DNA of 64,000 bases from Arthrobacter methylotrophus (GTDB lineage: Bacteria > Actinomycetota > Actinomycetes > Actinomycetales > Micrococcaceae), in the NCBI RefSeq assembly GCF_039539965.1, contig NZ_BAABED010000001.1, positions 1,240,001-1,304,000 of the forward strand, in the 5' to 3' direction. Both the position numbers and the translations under genes were made by a program. Shown in pieces: positions 1-9,073 of the stretch. How positions within the stretch are numbered: the stretch's first letter is position 1; each line of letters starts with the position of its first letter. The notes under the pieces were generated by a model that did not search any database, was not told where the DNA came from, and saw only the letters and a list, made by a program, of their open reading frames with translations.

Positions 1-38
1 AACCAAGCTCTGGTTCGCCGAACCTGTCTAGCTGCGAC

Positions 39-845
39 TCAACGGGAGATCCGGTCCAGTTCCACTCCGCTCAAGACCGCCGCAGGATGCGGCCCACGGG
101 CCAGGAGTTCCGTTGTCCAACCGGAGGGCCACGGCCAGCGCGTCCCCACCAGGATGATGTTGCCGGGGTACCGGCCGGCGAACATGCCGCTCTCGGCGAA
201 GGCCGCAACGTCGGGCATGGCCCGCCGCATCGCCGCGACTTGGCTCCGCACCAAGGTCAAGGCCGCTTCATCGCCGACGTTGACAATGAGCACCCCATCG
301 GGCCGAAGCCGCGCCGCGGCCTCCTCGTAGAACTCCTGGCAGGCAATATGTGCCGGAGCCTCGGGACCGGAAAAGATGTCCAGGATCACGACGTCGAACT
401 GGAGTTCCGAAAGCAACTCGGCAAGGACTTCGCGGGCGTCTCCGATATGCGTCTCCAAGCGGGTACCGTCCGGCATGGGCAACTTCTGCAGCACGAAGTC
501 CAGCAATTCGCGTTCGAGTTCGACGGCGTGTTGTTCCGAGCCCGGTCTCGTCGCCTCGATGTAGCGGGCGAGGGTCAATGCCCCGGCCCCGAGGTGAAGG
601 GCAGCGATGGCTTGCCCTCGGGGCGCTGCAAGATCAACCACATGGCCGATCCTGCGCAAGTACTCGTAGAAGATTTCCGCGGGTTCGGCGAGATTGACAT
701 GGGATTGCTCGGCGTCACCGATCCGTAGGACGTAGGCGCCGTCAATCAGTCCATCGGCTTCGATCGCTGCGTGCTGACCTGTGGTCCGCAGGAAACGCCG
801 TCCTTCATGGCGTTCGCGGGGCGACTCGTTTTCGCGGCTCGGCAC
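39..845 (-). CDS. Spermidine synthase-like methyltransferase-fold protein
   Basis: A 268-residue cytosolic protein with a Rossmann SAM-binding fold like the aminopropyltransferase (spermidine synthase) superfamily. Visible motifs are the glycine-rich loop HLGAGALTLARY (about residues 84-95), an acidic ribose-binding position in HAVELE (about 106-111) and the strand DVVILDIFSG (about 151-160). The GTG start lies 2 bp after the stop of the upstream aminotransferase, so the two are probably cotranscribed. Actinobacterial proteins of this type are annotated as spermidine synthase, but many lack shown polyamine activity. I see no certain polyamine-binding residues, so the substrate is unknown. Confidence 0.75.
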   Translation of the reverse strand: MPSRENESPRERHEGRRFLRTTGQHAAIEADGLIDGAYVLRIGDAEQSHVNLAEPAEIFYEYLRRIGHVVDLAAPRGQAIAALHLGAGALTLARYIEATRPGSEQHAVELERELLDFVLQKLPMPDGTRLETHIGDAREVLAELLSELQFDVVILDIFSGPEAPAHIACQEFYEEAAARLRPDGVLIVNVGDEAALTLVRSQVAAMRRAMPDVAAFAESGMFAGRYPGNIILVGTRWPWPSGWTTELLARGPHPAAVLSGVELDRISR

Positions 846-847
846 GA

Positions 848-2077
848 TCAGAGCTTGTCCCGCAATGTGGCTAGCCTGGCGGCTGCTTCTTCCAGCACCC
901 CGGTTTTCTTGCAGAAGGCGAATCGAAGAAGACTTCGCGTCCTTTCCGCGCCTTCGGGATGGCAGAACACGGGGACGGGGATGGCAGCCACGCCGACGAG
1001 TCCCGGCAGCCGTCGCGCCAGATCCACGGAGTCCTGGATACCCAAGGGGGCAGTGTCCACGTTGATGAAGTATGTTCCCTGCGGCGCGTAGACGCCAAAA
1101 CCGGCGGCCCGCAGACCCTCGGCCAGGATGTCCCGCTTGTGTTGCAGAGTGGAAGCGATGCCGGCGTAGAACTCATCGGGCAAGGCCAGGCCTACGGCGA
1201 TCGCACTTTGGAAGGGCGTACCGGAACTGTAGCTGAGGAATTGTTTGACCGTACGGATCGCCGCCACCAGGTGGGCAGGGCCGCTGAGCCAGCCGATCTT
1301 CCAGCCGGTGAAGGAGAACGTCTTGCCTGCTGAGGAGATGGTGACGCTTCGTTCAGCGGCTCCGGGGATGCCGGCGATCGGAAGGTGCTGCACTCCGAAG
1401 GTGAGGTGCTCGTAGACTTCATCGCTGAGGATCACGGCGTCGTATTTCCTGGCGAGCTCCACCACGCGTTCCAGCACCTCGCGCGGGAAGACCGCGCCGG
1501 TGGGATTGTGCGGGTTGTTGAGGAGCACCACCTTGGTGCGCTCACTGAACGCCGATTCCAAGGCGTTCAGATCCGGAAGGAAATCGGGCGCCAGCAAGGG
1601 AGCGCTCACGTGTGTGGCGCCTGCGAGGCCGATGATGGCGCCATATGAGTCATAGAAGGGCTCGAAGGTCAGGACCTCATCGCCGGGCTCGATGAAGGCG
1701 AGCAATGATGCGGCGATCGCTTCAGTGGCCCCTGTGGTCACAATGACCTCGGTCTGCGGATCCGGGGTCAGTCCGTAGAAACGCTCCTGGTGCGCGGCAA
1801 TGGCCTCGCGAAGTTCGGGGATGCCTTTGCCGGGGGCGTACTGGTTGGCTCCGGCCGTGATGGCTGCCTGTGCTGCTGCTTTGATTTCCGCGGGACCGTC
1901 TTCGTCCGGGAATCCCTGGCCCAGGTTGATGGCGCCGGTGGAGTTTGCCAGGGTGGTCATCTCTTCGAAGATGGTCACTCCGAGGCTCCCGTCGGCGGAC
2001 AGCAGATTGGCGCCTCCGGCAGCACGTAGCCACGGAGCGACGGACGTGTTTTCGCTGAGAGGGGCCGGGCTCGTCAC
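848..2077 (-). CDS. Class I/II pyridoxal-phosphate aminotransferase
   Basis: A fold-type I PLP enzyme of 409 residues. The motif NPHNPTG (about 188-194), SDEVYEHL (about 218-225) and SSAGKTFSFTGWKIGW with the PLP lysine (about residue 252) are intact. The N-terminal INLGQGFPD segment resembles the kynurenine/methionine aminotransferase (YbdL) and actinobacterial DapC-like group, so methionine, glutamine or N-succinyl-diaminopimelate are possible substrates; none can be chosen from sequence. I chose the GTG at 2077 because AGGAAGG lies about 10 bases upstream; the frame is open to an ATG at 2146, but that extension is arginine-rich and unlike the family. It is divergent from coaD and upstream of the SpeE-like gene. 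Confidence 0.85.
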   Translation of the reverse strand: MTSPAPLSENTSVAPWLRAAGGANLLSADGSLGVTIFEEMTTLANSTGAINLGQGFPDEDGPAEIKAAAQAAITAGANQYAPGKGIPELREAIAAHQERFYGLTPDPQTEVIVTTGATEAIAASLLAFIEPGDEVLTFEPFYDSYGAIIGLAGATHVSAPLLAPDFLPDLNALESAFSERTKVVLLNNPHNPTGAVFPREVLERVVELARKYDAVILSDEVYEHLTFGVQHLPIAGIPGAAERSVTISSAGKTFSFTGWKIGWLSGPAHLVAAIRTVKQFLSYSSGTPFQSAIAVGLALPDEFYAGIASTLQHKRDILAEGLRAAGFGVYAPQGTYFINVDTAPLGIQDSVDLARRLPGLVGVAAIPVPVFCHPEGAERTRSLLRFAFCKKTGVLEEAAARLATLRDKL

Positions 2078-2181
2078 GGTGGGGCTGCCTTCCTGGTGCT
2101 GGCTTCCGGCTCGTCCGGCCCGCCATGTCAGCCATCGTATCGCCATAGTGCCTGCCGCTTCCGATGCGGTAGGTTCGAACC

Positions 2182-2682
2182 ATGAGACGCGCAGTGTGCC
2201 CTGGCTCCTTCGACCCCATCCATAACGGACATCTGGAAGTCATTGCCCGGGCCTCTGGCTTGTTCGACGAAGTCGTCGTCGCGGTGTCCACCAACTACGC
2301 GAAGAAGTACCGCTTCAGCTTGGAAGAACGCATGGAAATGGCGCGGCAGACTCTTGCATCCTTGCGCGGCATCATCGTGGAACCCATGGGGGAGGGGCTG
2401 CTGGCCGAATACTGCAGGCACCGGGGAATTTCGGCGATCGTGAAGGGCCTGCGCTCGTCTTCCGATTTTGACTACGAACTTCCGATGGCCACGATGAACC
2501 GCCAATTGTCCGGAGTCGAGACTGTCTTTCTTCCGGCCGAGGCCCATTACCTGCATTTGTCCTCTACGCTCATCAAGGAAATCTCACTCCTGGGAGGCGA
2601 TGTCTCCGATTTCGTGCCCAAGTCGGTGCTCAAGAGGCTTCTGGGCGGCGAGTCGGGAGCGGAGCAGCCCCGCAAAGGGTAA
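2182..2682 (+). CDS. coaD: Pantetheine-phosphate adenylyltransferase
   Basis: Catalyses ATP + 4'-phosphopantetheine to dephospho-CoA + PPi, the fourth step of coenzyme A synthesis. The protein is 166 residues, the usual CoaD length. It has the nucleotidyltransferase motif PGSFDPIHNGH (residues 7-17), the KGLRSSSDFDYE segment and the C-terminal HLSSTLIKEI motif that corresponds to the ISSTxVR signature. The ATG start is 104 bp from the divergent aminotransferase start, so both promoters sit in that gap. It is probably a monocistronic unit, since a separate promoter precedes yceD. Confidence 0.95.
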   Translation: MRRAVCPGSFDPIHNGHLEVIARASGLFDEVVVAVSTNYAKKYRFSLEERMEMARQTLASLRGIIVEPMGEGLLAEYCRHRGISAIVKGLRSSSDFDYELPMATMNRQLSGVETVFLPAEAHYLHLSSTLIKEISLLGGDVSDFVPKSVLKRLLGGESGAEQPRKG

Positions 2683-2728
2683 GCTGGATCGGTATCTCAG
2701 ACAGAACGCGTCGTCACTGACCCGGTTT

Positions 2729-2758
2729 GAGTCTGTTCATGCGTTCAGGCTAAGATGA
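2729..2758 (+). promoter_or_regulatory. Candidate housekeeping promoter for yceD-rpmF-rnc
   Basis: TTGAGT (2729-2734) and TAAGAT (2753-2758) are separated by 18 bp, a good match to a sigma-70/SigA promoter. The predicted start near 2765 gives a leader of about 25-50 nt ahead of the yceD ribosome site AGGAG (2780-2784). Confidence 0.5.
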
Positions 2759-2813
2759 TACGTCGGTCATATGTTCTACAGGAGTTCTCATTAAGCGAGA
2801 TGTAAGTTCGCCT

Positions 2814-3341
2814 TTGACGCTGGACGTCAAGGACCTCGGACGTAGTCCAGGAAGCATGCGGACGCTCACTGAACATGTACCCGCGCCAAGTGACCTTGGC
2901 GTGGCACTCATTGGCGTTCAGGAAGGCTCGGATATCGAGCTCGACCTGAGGCTGGAGGCCGTACACGAAGGAATTCTGGTATCAGGAACCGTGTTTGCTG
3001 AAGTCAAGGGCGAATGCGGACGATGCCTGGATCCCCTTGCGTATGACCTCGAGGTCAATGTGCAAGAACTTTTCTTCTATGAGGGCATCGAGCTTTCGGA
3101 TGAAGAAGACGATGAAGAGCAACGTCGAGTCGAGCACGATCTAATCGATCTTGAACCGGTGTTGCGGGACGCAGTTGTAACCATGCTGCCGTTCCAGCCG
3201 GTGTGCCGGGAAGACTGCCAGGGCCTGTGCTCCGAATGTGGAGTGCGCCTGGAAGACGAGCCGGGGCACCACCACGAGGACCTGGATCCTCGCTGGGCTG
3301 CCCTAGCTGAACTGGCTAAGTCTGACCGGCAAACTGATTAG
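2814..3341 (+). CDS. YceD/DUF177 family protein upstream of ribosomal protein L32
   Basis: A 175-residue DUF177 (YceD) protein. The family pattern is clear: LDVKDLGRSPGSMR near the N-terminus, GECGRCLDPL (CxxC) in the middle and a C-terminal four-cysteine cluster CREDCQGLCSECG that may bind metal. The gene sits directly before rpmF, as in most bacteria, and is linked to 23S rRNA or L32 metabolism in other species. The start is uncertain. The TTG at 2814 has no good ribosome site, while AGGAG at 2780-2784 is correctly spaced for an in-frame ATT at 2790 that would add eight residues (IKRDVSSP); homologues usually have such residues before the LD motif. Confidence 0.85.
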   Translation: MTLDVKDLGRSPGSMRTLTEHVPAPSDLGVALIGVQEGSDIELDLRLEAVHEGILVSGTVFAEVKGECGRCLDPLAYDLEVNVQELFFYEGIELSDEEDDEEQRRVEHDLIDLEPVLRDAVVTMLPFQPVCREDCQGLCSECGVRLEDEPGHHHEDLDPRWAALAELAKSDRQTD

Positions 3342-3373
3342 TAAGTGTTGACTAAGAGAGAAATGAGATAGCC

Positions 3374-3577
3374 GTGGCTGTTCCCAAGCGGAAAATGTCT
3401 CGCGCGAATACACGCGCCCGCCGTGCCCAGTGGAAGGCAACTGCCCCCAACCTGGTCAAGACCATCGAAAACGGCCAGGTTGTTTACAGCCTGCCGCACC
3501 AGGCAAAGGTTGTTACCGACTCTGCCGGGACTGCGCTGTTCCTTGAATACAAGGGCCGCAAGGTCGCAGACGTCTAA
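3374..3577 (+). CDS. rpmF: 50S ribosomal protein L32
   Basis: A 67-residue basic protein with the L32 N-terminus [20 protein letters not shown]. This is the zinc-free type: the four cysteines of the C+ paralogue are absent. The GTG start at 3374 follows a purine stretch (GAGAAATGAGATA). It is probably transcribed with yceD (32 bp gap) and with rnc (24 bp gap), linking a ribosomal protein to the RNase III gene. Confidence 0.95.
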   Translation: MAVPKRKMSRANTRARRAQWKATAPNLVKTIENGQVVYSLPHQAKVVTDSAGTALFLEYKGRKVADV

Positions 3578-3601
3578 ATCCGCCATACAGGCTGACAACG
3601 G

Positions 3602-4351
3602 ATGTCTTCAACTGAAGAGCTTCTGAAGCGTCTCGGTGTCTCAATTGACACCGAGACGCTTCGTCTTGCTCTGACACATCGTTCATACGCGTATGAAAAC
3701 GGCGGGATTCCCACCAACGAGCGGCTCGAATTCCTGGGCGACTCGATCTTGGGCTTTTCTGTGACCGATTCCCTGTACCGGGATAACCCGGGACTACCGG
3801 AAGGCGAATTGGCCAAGCGGCGTTCCGCCGTCGTCAGCACGCGTGCCCTGGCAGGTATCGGCAGGGACCTTGGCATCGGCGAATTCATCTACCTCGGGCA
3901 GGGCGAAAGGCTCACCCAAGGCAAGAACAAGGCGTCCATTCTGGCGGACACCATGGAAGCCCTTATCGGCGCCACGTACCTTTCCAACGACATCGAGACC
4001 GCCCGCCAGCTGGTCATGCGGCTCGTCGGTCCGTTGCTGAGGGACGCTGCGGCCCTGGGGGCAGGTACCGACTGGAAGACGAGCATGCAGGAGCTTGCAG
4101 CCAGCCGACAGCTCGGATCCATCTATTACGCCGTCGAAGGTTCCGGCCCGGACCATGCACGTACATTTGAGGCAGTGCTCCAGATCGCCGGCACCGCCTA
4201 CGGCAAAGGCGCAGGGCATTCGAAAAAAGAAGCCGAACAGGAAGCCGCCGCAGATGCGTGGCGAACCCTGAACAAGAAAGCCGGTGCGAACGGCTTGACC
4301 ACCCCTGACAGCAAGGCCGACGCTCCGACTGATTCTGCGCGCAGCGCCTGA
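3602..4351 (+). CDS. rnc: Ribonuclease III
   Basis: Cleaves double-stranded RNA and matures 16S and 23S precursors. The 249-residue protein has the signature ERLEFLGDS (about 40-48), the second catalytic block DTMEALIGATYL (about 116-127), and a C-terminal double-stranded RNA-binding domain (about 160-230) with the typical GKGAGHSKKEAEQEAA helix. An alanine- and aspartate-rich tail of about 20 residues follows. It is 6 bp from mutM, the standard actinobacterial rnc-mutM-smc-ftsY order. Confidence 0.95.
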   Translation: MSSTEELLKRLGVSIDTETLRLALTHRSYAYENGGIPTNERLEFLGDSILGFSVTDSLYRDNPGLPEGELAKRRSAVVSTRALAGIGRDLGIGEFIYLGQGERLTQGKNKASILADTMEALIGATYLSNDIETARQLVMRLVGPLLRDAAALGAGTDWKTSMQELAASRQLGSIYYAVEGSGPDHARTFEAVLQIAGTAYGKGAGHSKKEAEQEAAADAWRTLNKKAGANGLTTPDSKADAPTDSARSA

Positions 4352-4357
4352 GGCCCC

Positions 4358-5338
4358 ATGCCGGAATTGCCCGAAGTCGAAGTAGTACGCCGCGGTTTGG
4401 CACGTTGGGTGCGGGGCCGGACCATCACGTCCGTGGACGTATTGGATCCCCGCTCCATCCGACGCCACACACTTGGCACGGAGGACTTTGTCGGCAACCT
4501 TGAGAACTGCACGGTCCTGGATGTCGTCCGCCGGGGCAAGTTCCTGTGGATGCCGCTGCAAGCCGAGGAACCCCGGAGGACTGGCGGCGCCTTCGAGGCA
4601 ATGTCCAACGAGGCGCTGCCCGCCGTCGCGCTCATGGCGCACCTCGGCATGAGCGGGCAGCTCCTCATGCAGGATCCCGACGTTCCCGATGAGAGACACC
4701 TCAAAGTCCGTCTCCGCCTTAGTAGATCCGACGGCATGCCCGAGCAGTTGCGGTTCGTGGACCAACGGATATTCGGCGGACTTTTTGTCACTTCACTGAT
4801 ACCGACGCCCGACGGCGGTCCCGGTGGGCAAGGCGAGACGCCCCTTCCGGAAATCGCCGAAGAGGCCTCCCATATAGCTCGCGATCCGCTGGATCCGCAC
4901 TTCTCCTTTGACGACTTCTACCGCAAAATCAAAGTCCGCAAAACGGGGCTCAAACGTGTACTGCTCGATCAGGGCGTCATCTCGGGGATAGGCAACATCT
5001 ATGCCGATGAGGCCCTCTGGCGGGCCAGGCTCCACTATGCCAAGCCGACGGACACCCTTAAACGGGCCGATGCGCTGCGGGTGGTCGATGCCGCGAAGGA
5101 AGTCATGAGCGATGCCTTGTCGGCGGGCGGGACGAGCTTCGATTCGCTCTACGTCAACGTCAACGGGGATTCCGGTTACTTCGCCCGTTCCCTTGATGCC
5201 TACGGCCGGGCGGGCGAGCCATGCCGGCGATGTTCGGCCCTTGGCCTGTCCGGTGTCATCAGACGCGAGCAGTTCATGAACCGTTCCTCCTACACTTGTC
5301 CGGTCTGCCAGCCGAAGCCCCGCAACGGCCGCTGGTAG
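4358..5338 (+). CDS. mutM: Formamidopyrimidine-DNA glycosylase
   Basis: Excises 8-oxoguanine and formamidopyrimidines and cleaves the abasic site. The N-terminus is MPELPEVE, with catalytic Pro2 and Glu3; RRGKFLW carries the expected lysine. The C-terminal zinc finger has Cys289, Cys292, Cys314 and Cys317, with Arg309 at the DNA-binding turn. At 326 residues it is longer than the usual 270-290; the extra length includes a glycine-rich loop around residues 148-160. ATG start 6 bp after rnc. A small hairpin overlaps the stop codon (5335-5360) but has no U-tract. Confidence 0.95.
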   Translation: MPELPEVEVVRRGLARWVRGRTITSVDVLDPRSIRRHTLGTEDFVGNLENCTVLDVVRRGKFLWMPLQAEEPRRTGGAFEAMSNEALPAVALMAHLGMSGQLLMQDPDVPDERHLKVRLRLSRSDGMPEQLRFVDQRIFGGLFVTSLIPTPDGGPGGQGETPLPEIAEEASHIARDPLDPHFSFDDFYRKIKVRKTGLKRVLLDQGVISGIGNIYADEALWRARLHYAKPTDTLKRADALRVVDAAKEVMSDALSAGGTSFDSLYVNVNGDSGYFARSLDAYGRAGEPCRRCSALGLSGVIRREQFMNRSSYTCPVCQPKPRNGRW

Positions 5339-5459
5339 CCCCGGTGCACCCACGGGCTACCCCCGGTTGTCGCGGCGTAGGGCCCGCAAATCCGGGGATT
5401 TCCGCCGTCGGGCAGTAGATTGAGCAGGGGAACCAGCCACTCAGGAGATCCGAAACACC

Positions 5460-8400
5460 TTGCATCTGAAAAGCTTGACTGTCCGTGGATTCAAGTCGTT
5501 CGCGTCGGCCACGACGTTCGACTTTGAGCCAGGCGTTACAGCCGTTGTCGGCCCCAACGGTTCGGGCAAGTCGAATGTGGTCGACGCCCTGGCCTGGGTG
5601 ATGGGCGAACAAGGTGCGAAGACCCTGCGCGGCGGAAAAATGGAAGATGTCATTTTCGCCGGGACATCGGGCCGGCCGCCCTTGGGCCGGGCGCATGTTT
5701 CGCTGACCATAGACAATGCCGACGGCGCCCTGCCGATCGAATACAGCGAAGTCACCATTTCCCGCACACTATTCCGCACCGGCGGATCCGAATACGCCAT
5801 CAACGGCTCGCCATGCCGCCTCCTGGACATTCAGGAGCTGCTCTCCGACTCCGGTCTGGGCAGGGAAATGCATGTGATCGTAGGTCAGGGGCAGCTGGAC
5901 AGGGTCCTTCATGCCACCCCTGAGGACCGCCGCGGATTCATTGAAGAGGCCGCAGGCATCCTCAAGCACCGGCGTCGTAAGGAAAAGACGGTACGCAAGC
6001 TGGAAGCCATGCAGGCGAACCTCCAGCGACTTGGCGATCTCACGGCAGAAATCCGCCGCCAGCTTACGCCGCTGGGTAAACAGGCCGAAGTCGCCCGCCG
6101 TGCCCAGTCCGTGCAGTTCGACGTTCGAGACGCCAAGTCCCGGCTGCTGGCGGATGACCTGGTGCAGCTCACCGAAGCGTTGGAGAAGGACGTCGCCGAC
6201 GAAGCGGCCTTGAAGGAGCGCCGCGAGGCGGTTGAAGCGGCGCTCGGTGCTGGCCGTCAACGCCAGGTCCGTCTTGAGCAACTCGCGGCTGAGGCAACAC
6301 CGCGCCTCAATGCCGCGAGGGACAACTGGTACCAACTATCCGCAACAAGGGACCGTCTTCGCTCCCTTGGATCTCTTGCCACCGAACGTCGCCGCCTCCT
6401 GGGCGCCGCGGATGCGGCGCCGGATTCCGGCCGCGACCCGGACCATCTCGACCGCCAGGCTGCCAGGGTGCGGCAGGAACAGTCTCAGCTGGAGCACGAC
6501 ATCCTGGCCAAGCAAGCTGCGCTTCTCGAGGCTACCGCGGCCAAGCAGGAAACCGAGAGCCTCGCCGCAGCCGAGGACAAACGCCTGACGGCCGTGCTGC
6601 GGGCGGCAGCCGACCGCCGTGAAGGCCTTGCAAAACTCGTGGGCCAAGTGGCCGCGGCGCGTTCCCGGGCTGAGGCAGCGGCTGCCGAGCGAGGCAGGCT
6701 CAGGGAGTCGCTGTCTGCTGGCGAGGAACGCCGTCGCCACGCGCAGGGCGAGTTCACAGCCCTCGAATCGCAAGTGGCCGGTGTTGAAGACGGTGAGGAA
6801 AGCCTCGACGCGGACTACGAGGAGGCCACCGCCCTTCTTGACGAAATCAACGCCGACATCGAGGCGTTGAAAGCCGCCGAACGCGATGACGTCCGCCAAC
6901 GCGACGCCCTCATTGCCCGCCGGGATGCCTTGCAGTTGGGACTCAACCGCAAGGATGGCTCCGGACGGATCCTGTCCTCGGGCCTGCCCGGGGTCTTGGG
7001 ATCCCTGGCTTCCCTCCTGACCGTGGAGCCTGGCTATGAGACTGCTGTGGCCGCGGCGCTTGGCAGTGCCTCCGAGGCGGTAGTGGTGACCGACGGTGCC
7101 GGGGCCGTCGCCGCGATGCAGTTACTGAAGGATGTCGACGCCGGACGCGCTTCGCTTTTGGTGGCGGGCGTAGTATCGTCCGCCGATCCCGAGCTTGGGC
7201 CGCCGGAATTGCCAACGCTGCCTGACGGTGCGCGCTGGGCTGCCGAGCTGCTGAGAACTGACGGTCCCGAGGCCAGTGGCGCGGTTGCGCTGCTGGCGCG
7301 CACCGCCGTCGTCGACGGTCTTGCCGAGGCGGCAAGCCTCATTGCCGGCAACCCGGGACTGACCGCAGTGACCGTTGAGGGCGACGTCTTCAGGGCCCTT
7401 ACGGTCGACGGCGGATCGGCCACGGCGCCGTCGCTCCTTGAGGTCCAAGCCGCAGTGGACGACGCCGAAGCCCGGCTCAAGGAACTGACCATACGTCTTG
7501 AGCGGGGCAAGTTTGCCCTGGCGGGGGCCCAAGCGCGCCGGAGCGATGCACAGGAGCGGGCGGACGCTGCACTGGACAAACTCCACGACTCGGATGCCCG
7601 TTTGGCTGCCGTCGCGGAACGGCTCGGTCACCTGAACTCCCAGTTGCGCAGCGCCGTCGCGGAGAGCGATCGCCTGGCCGAGTCCTTGGCCAAGGCCGAG
7701 CTGAACATCGCCGTCGCCGAGGAATCCCTTGAGCTTGCGGCGGAACGGCTGGCCGCGGCTCAAGAAGCCCCCCAGGAAGAAGAACCTTCCACGGAGCACC
7801 GCGATGCCTTGTCCAGGGCTGCCGGCGAAGCACGGTCCCACGAGATGGAGGTCCGGCTGGGGTTGCGGAGCGCTGAGGAGCAGCTCGTAGCCACGAGCAA
7901 CCGGGTCGCATCCTTGGAACGGGCCGCCGCGAGCGAACGGCGGGCACGCGAGGAGGCTGCGCGCCGGGCCGTGCTCCGCAAAGCCCAGGCCGAGCGAGCC
8001 TCGGCAGTCGCTTCCGCCGTCGAACTGACGGTTCGGTTTGTCGACGTTTCGGTGGATGTGGCCGCCCGGGCCCGCGACCTCGCCGAGGCCGTGCGCGAGC
8101 AGCGCGAAAAGGAACTTGCCGAGGTTCGGAGCAGCAACGAAGCACTGGCGCAGGAACTCGCCGGACTAACGGATTCGGTGCACCGGGACGAACTCGCGCG
8201 AGCCCAACAACGGCTCAGGATCGAGGCGCTCGAGACCCGCGCCATTGAGGAGCTCGGGCTGTCCGCCGAGCAACTCGTGGCCGAGTTCGGTCCGGCGCAG
8301 CCCGTTCCGGTTCCCGCCGCTGCGGTGGACAAGTGGGCCGAGCTCCGCGCGCCCGTGGACCAGGACGGAAACGCAATGGTTGAGGGTGTTCCTTTTGTCC

Positions 8401-9053
8401 GCGCGGAGCAGGAGAAACGGCTCCGGAAGGCCGAACGCGATCTCGCCGCGCTTGGCAAGGTGAATCCCCTGGCGCTGGAGGAGTTCGCGGCACTCGAGGA
8501 ACGGCACCAATTCCTCAGCACGCAATTGGAAGACCTCAAATCCAGCCGCAAGGATCTATTGGACATCATCAAGGAAGTGGACAACCGCGTCCAGCAGGTC
8601 TTCGCTGAAGCCTTCGCCGATACGTCCAAACAGTTTGATCACGTCTTCGCACGGCTCTTCCCCGGTGGGGAAGGCAAATTGGTGCTGACCGACCCCGATG
8701 ACATGCTGACCACCGGCATCGAGGTGGAGGCGAGGCCGGCCGGCAAGAAGATCAAGCGCTTGTCCTTGCTTTCCGGTGGTGAACGGTCGCTCACGGCGGT
8801 CGCCTTGCTCGTGGCGATTTTCAAGGCGCGGCCTTCTCCGTTCTACGTCATGGATGAGGTGGAAGCCGCTCTGGATGACACGAACCTGGGCAGGCTCATC
8901 ACGATTTTTGAAGAACTGCGCGAGTCCAGCCAGCTGATTGTGATTACGCACCAGAAGCGGACCATGGAAGTTGCGGACGCCCTTTACGGAGTGACAATGC
9001 GGGGCGACGGCGTGTCCACAGTGATCAGCCAGAGGCTCGGTGCCGAGGTCTAG
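5460..9053 (+). CDS. smc: Chromosome segregation ATPase SMC
   Basis: A full-length 1197-residue condensin subunit. Walker A GPNGSGKSN is at 31-39, the ABC signature LSGGERSLTA at 1104-1113 and Walker B FYVMDE at about 1128-1133. Long alanine-, glutamate- and arginine-rich coiled coils flank a hinge region around residues 500-660 (LPGVLGSL). It acts with ScpA and ScpB, which are not in this window. The start is TTG at 5460, matching the family N-terminus MHLKSLTVRGFKSF; AGGAG lies 12 bases upstream, a wide spacing. The next gene ftsY begins 20 bp after the stop. Confidence 0.97.
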   Translation: MHLKSLTVRGFKSFASATTFDFEPGVTAVVGPNGSGKSNVVDALAWVMGEQGAKTLRGGKMEDVIFAGTSGRPPLGRAHVSLTIDNADGALPIEYSEVTISRTLFRTGGSEYAINGSPCRLLDIQELLSDSGLGREMHVIVGQGQLDRVLHATPEDRRGFIEEAAGILKHRRRKEKTVRKLEAMQANLQRLGDLTAEIRRQLTPLGKQAEVARRAQSVQFDVRDAKSRLLADDLVQLTEALEKDVADEAALKERREAVEAALGAGRQRQVRLEQLAAEATPRLNAARDNWYQLSATRDRLRSLGSLATERRRLLGAADAAPDSGRDPDHLDRQAARVRQEQSQLEHDILAKQAALLEATAAKQETESLAAAEDKRLTAVLRAAADRREGLAKLVGQVAAARSRAEAAAAERGRLRESLSAGEERRRHAQGEFTALESQVAGVEDGEESLDADYEEATALLDEINADIEALKAAERDDVRQRDALIARRDALQLGLNRKDGSGRILSSGLPGVLGSLASLLTVEPGYETAVAAALGSASEAVVVTDGAGAVAAMQLLKDVDAGRASLLVAGVVSSADPELGPPELPTLPDGARWAAELLRTDGPEASGAVALLARTAVVDGLAEAASLIAGNPGLTAVTVEGDVFRALTVDGGSATAPSLLEVQAAVDDAEARLKELTIRLERGKFALAGAQARRSDAQERADAALDKLHDSDARLAAVAERLGHLNSQLRSAVAESDRLAESLAKAELNIAVAEESLELAAERLAAAQEAPQEEEPSTEHRDALSRAAGEARSHEMEVRLGLRSAEEQLVATSNRVASLERAAASERRAREEAARRAVLRKAQAERASAVASAVELTVRFVDVSVDVAARARDLAEAVREQREKELAEVRSSNEALAQELAGLTDSVHRDELARAQQRLRIEALETRAIEELGLSAEQLVAEFGPAQPVPVPAAAVDKWAELRAPVDQDGNAMVEGVPFVRAEQEKRLRKAERDLAALGKVNPLALEEFAALEERHQFLSTQLEDLKSSRKDLLDIIKEVDNRVQQVFAEAFADTSKQFDHVFARLFPGGEGKLVLTDPDDMLTTGIEVEARPAGKKIKRLSLLSGGERSLTAVALLVAIFKARPSPFYVMDEVEAALDDTNLGRLITIFEELRESSQLIVITHQKRTMEVADALYGVTMRGDGVSTVISQRLGAEV

Positions 9054-9073
9054 CTTTGTGAGAAGCTAGGGGT

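Noticed and set aside
1..38. A small hairpin AACCA-N5-TGGTT at the left edge
   Set aside because: Only five base pairs; could be the end of a neighbouring gene, but too little sequence is visible.
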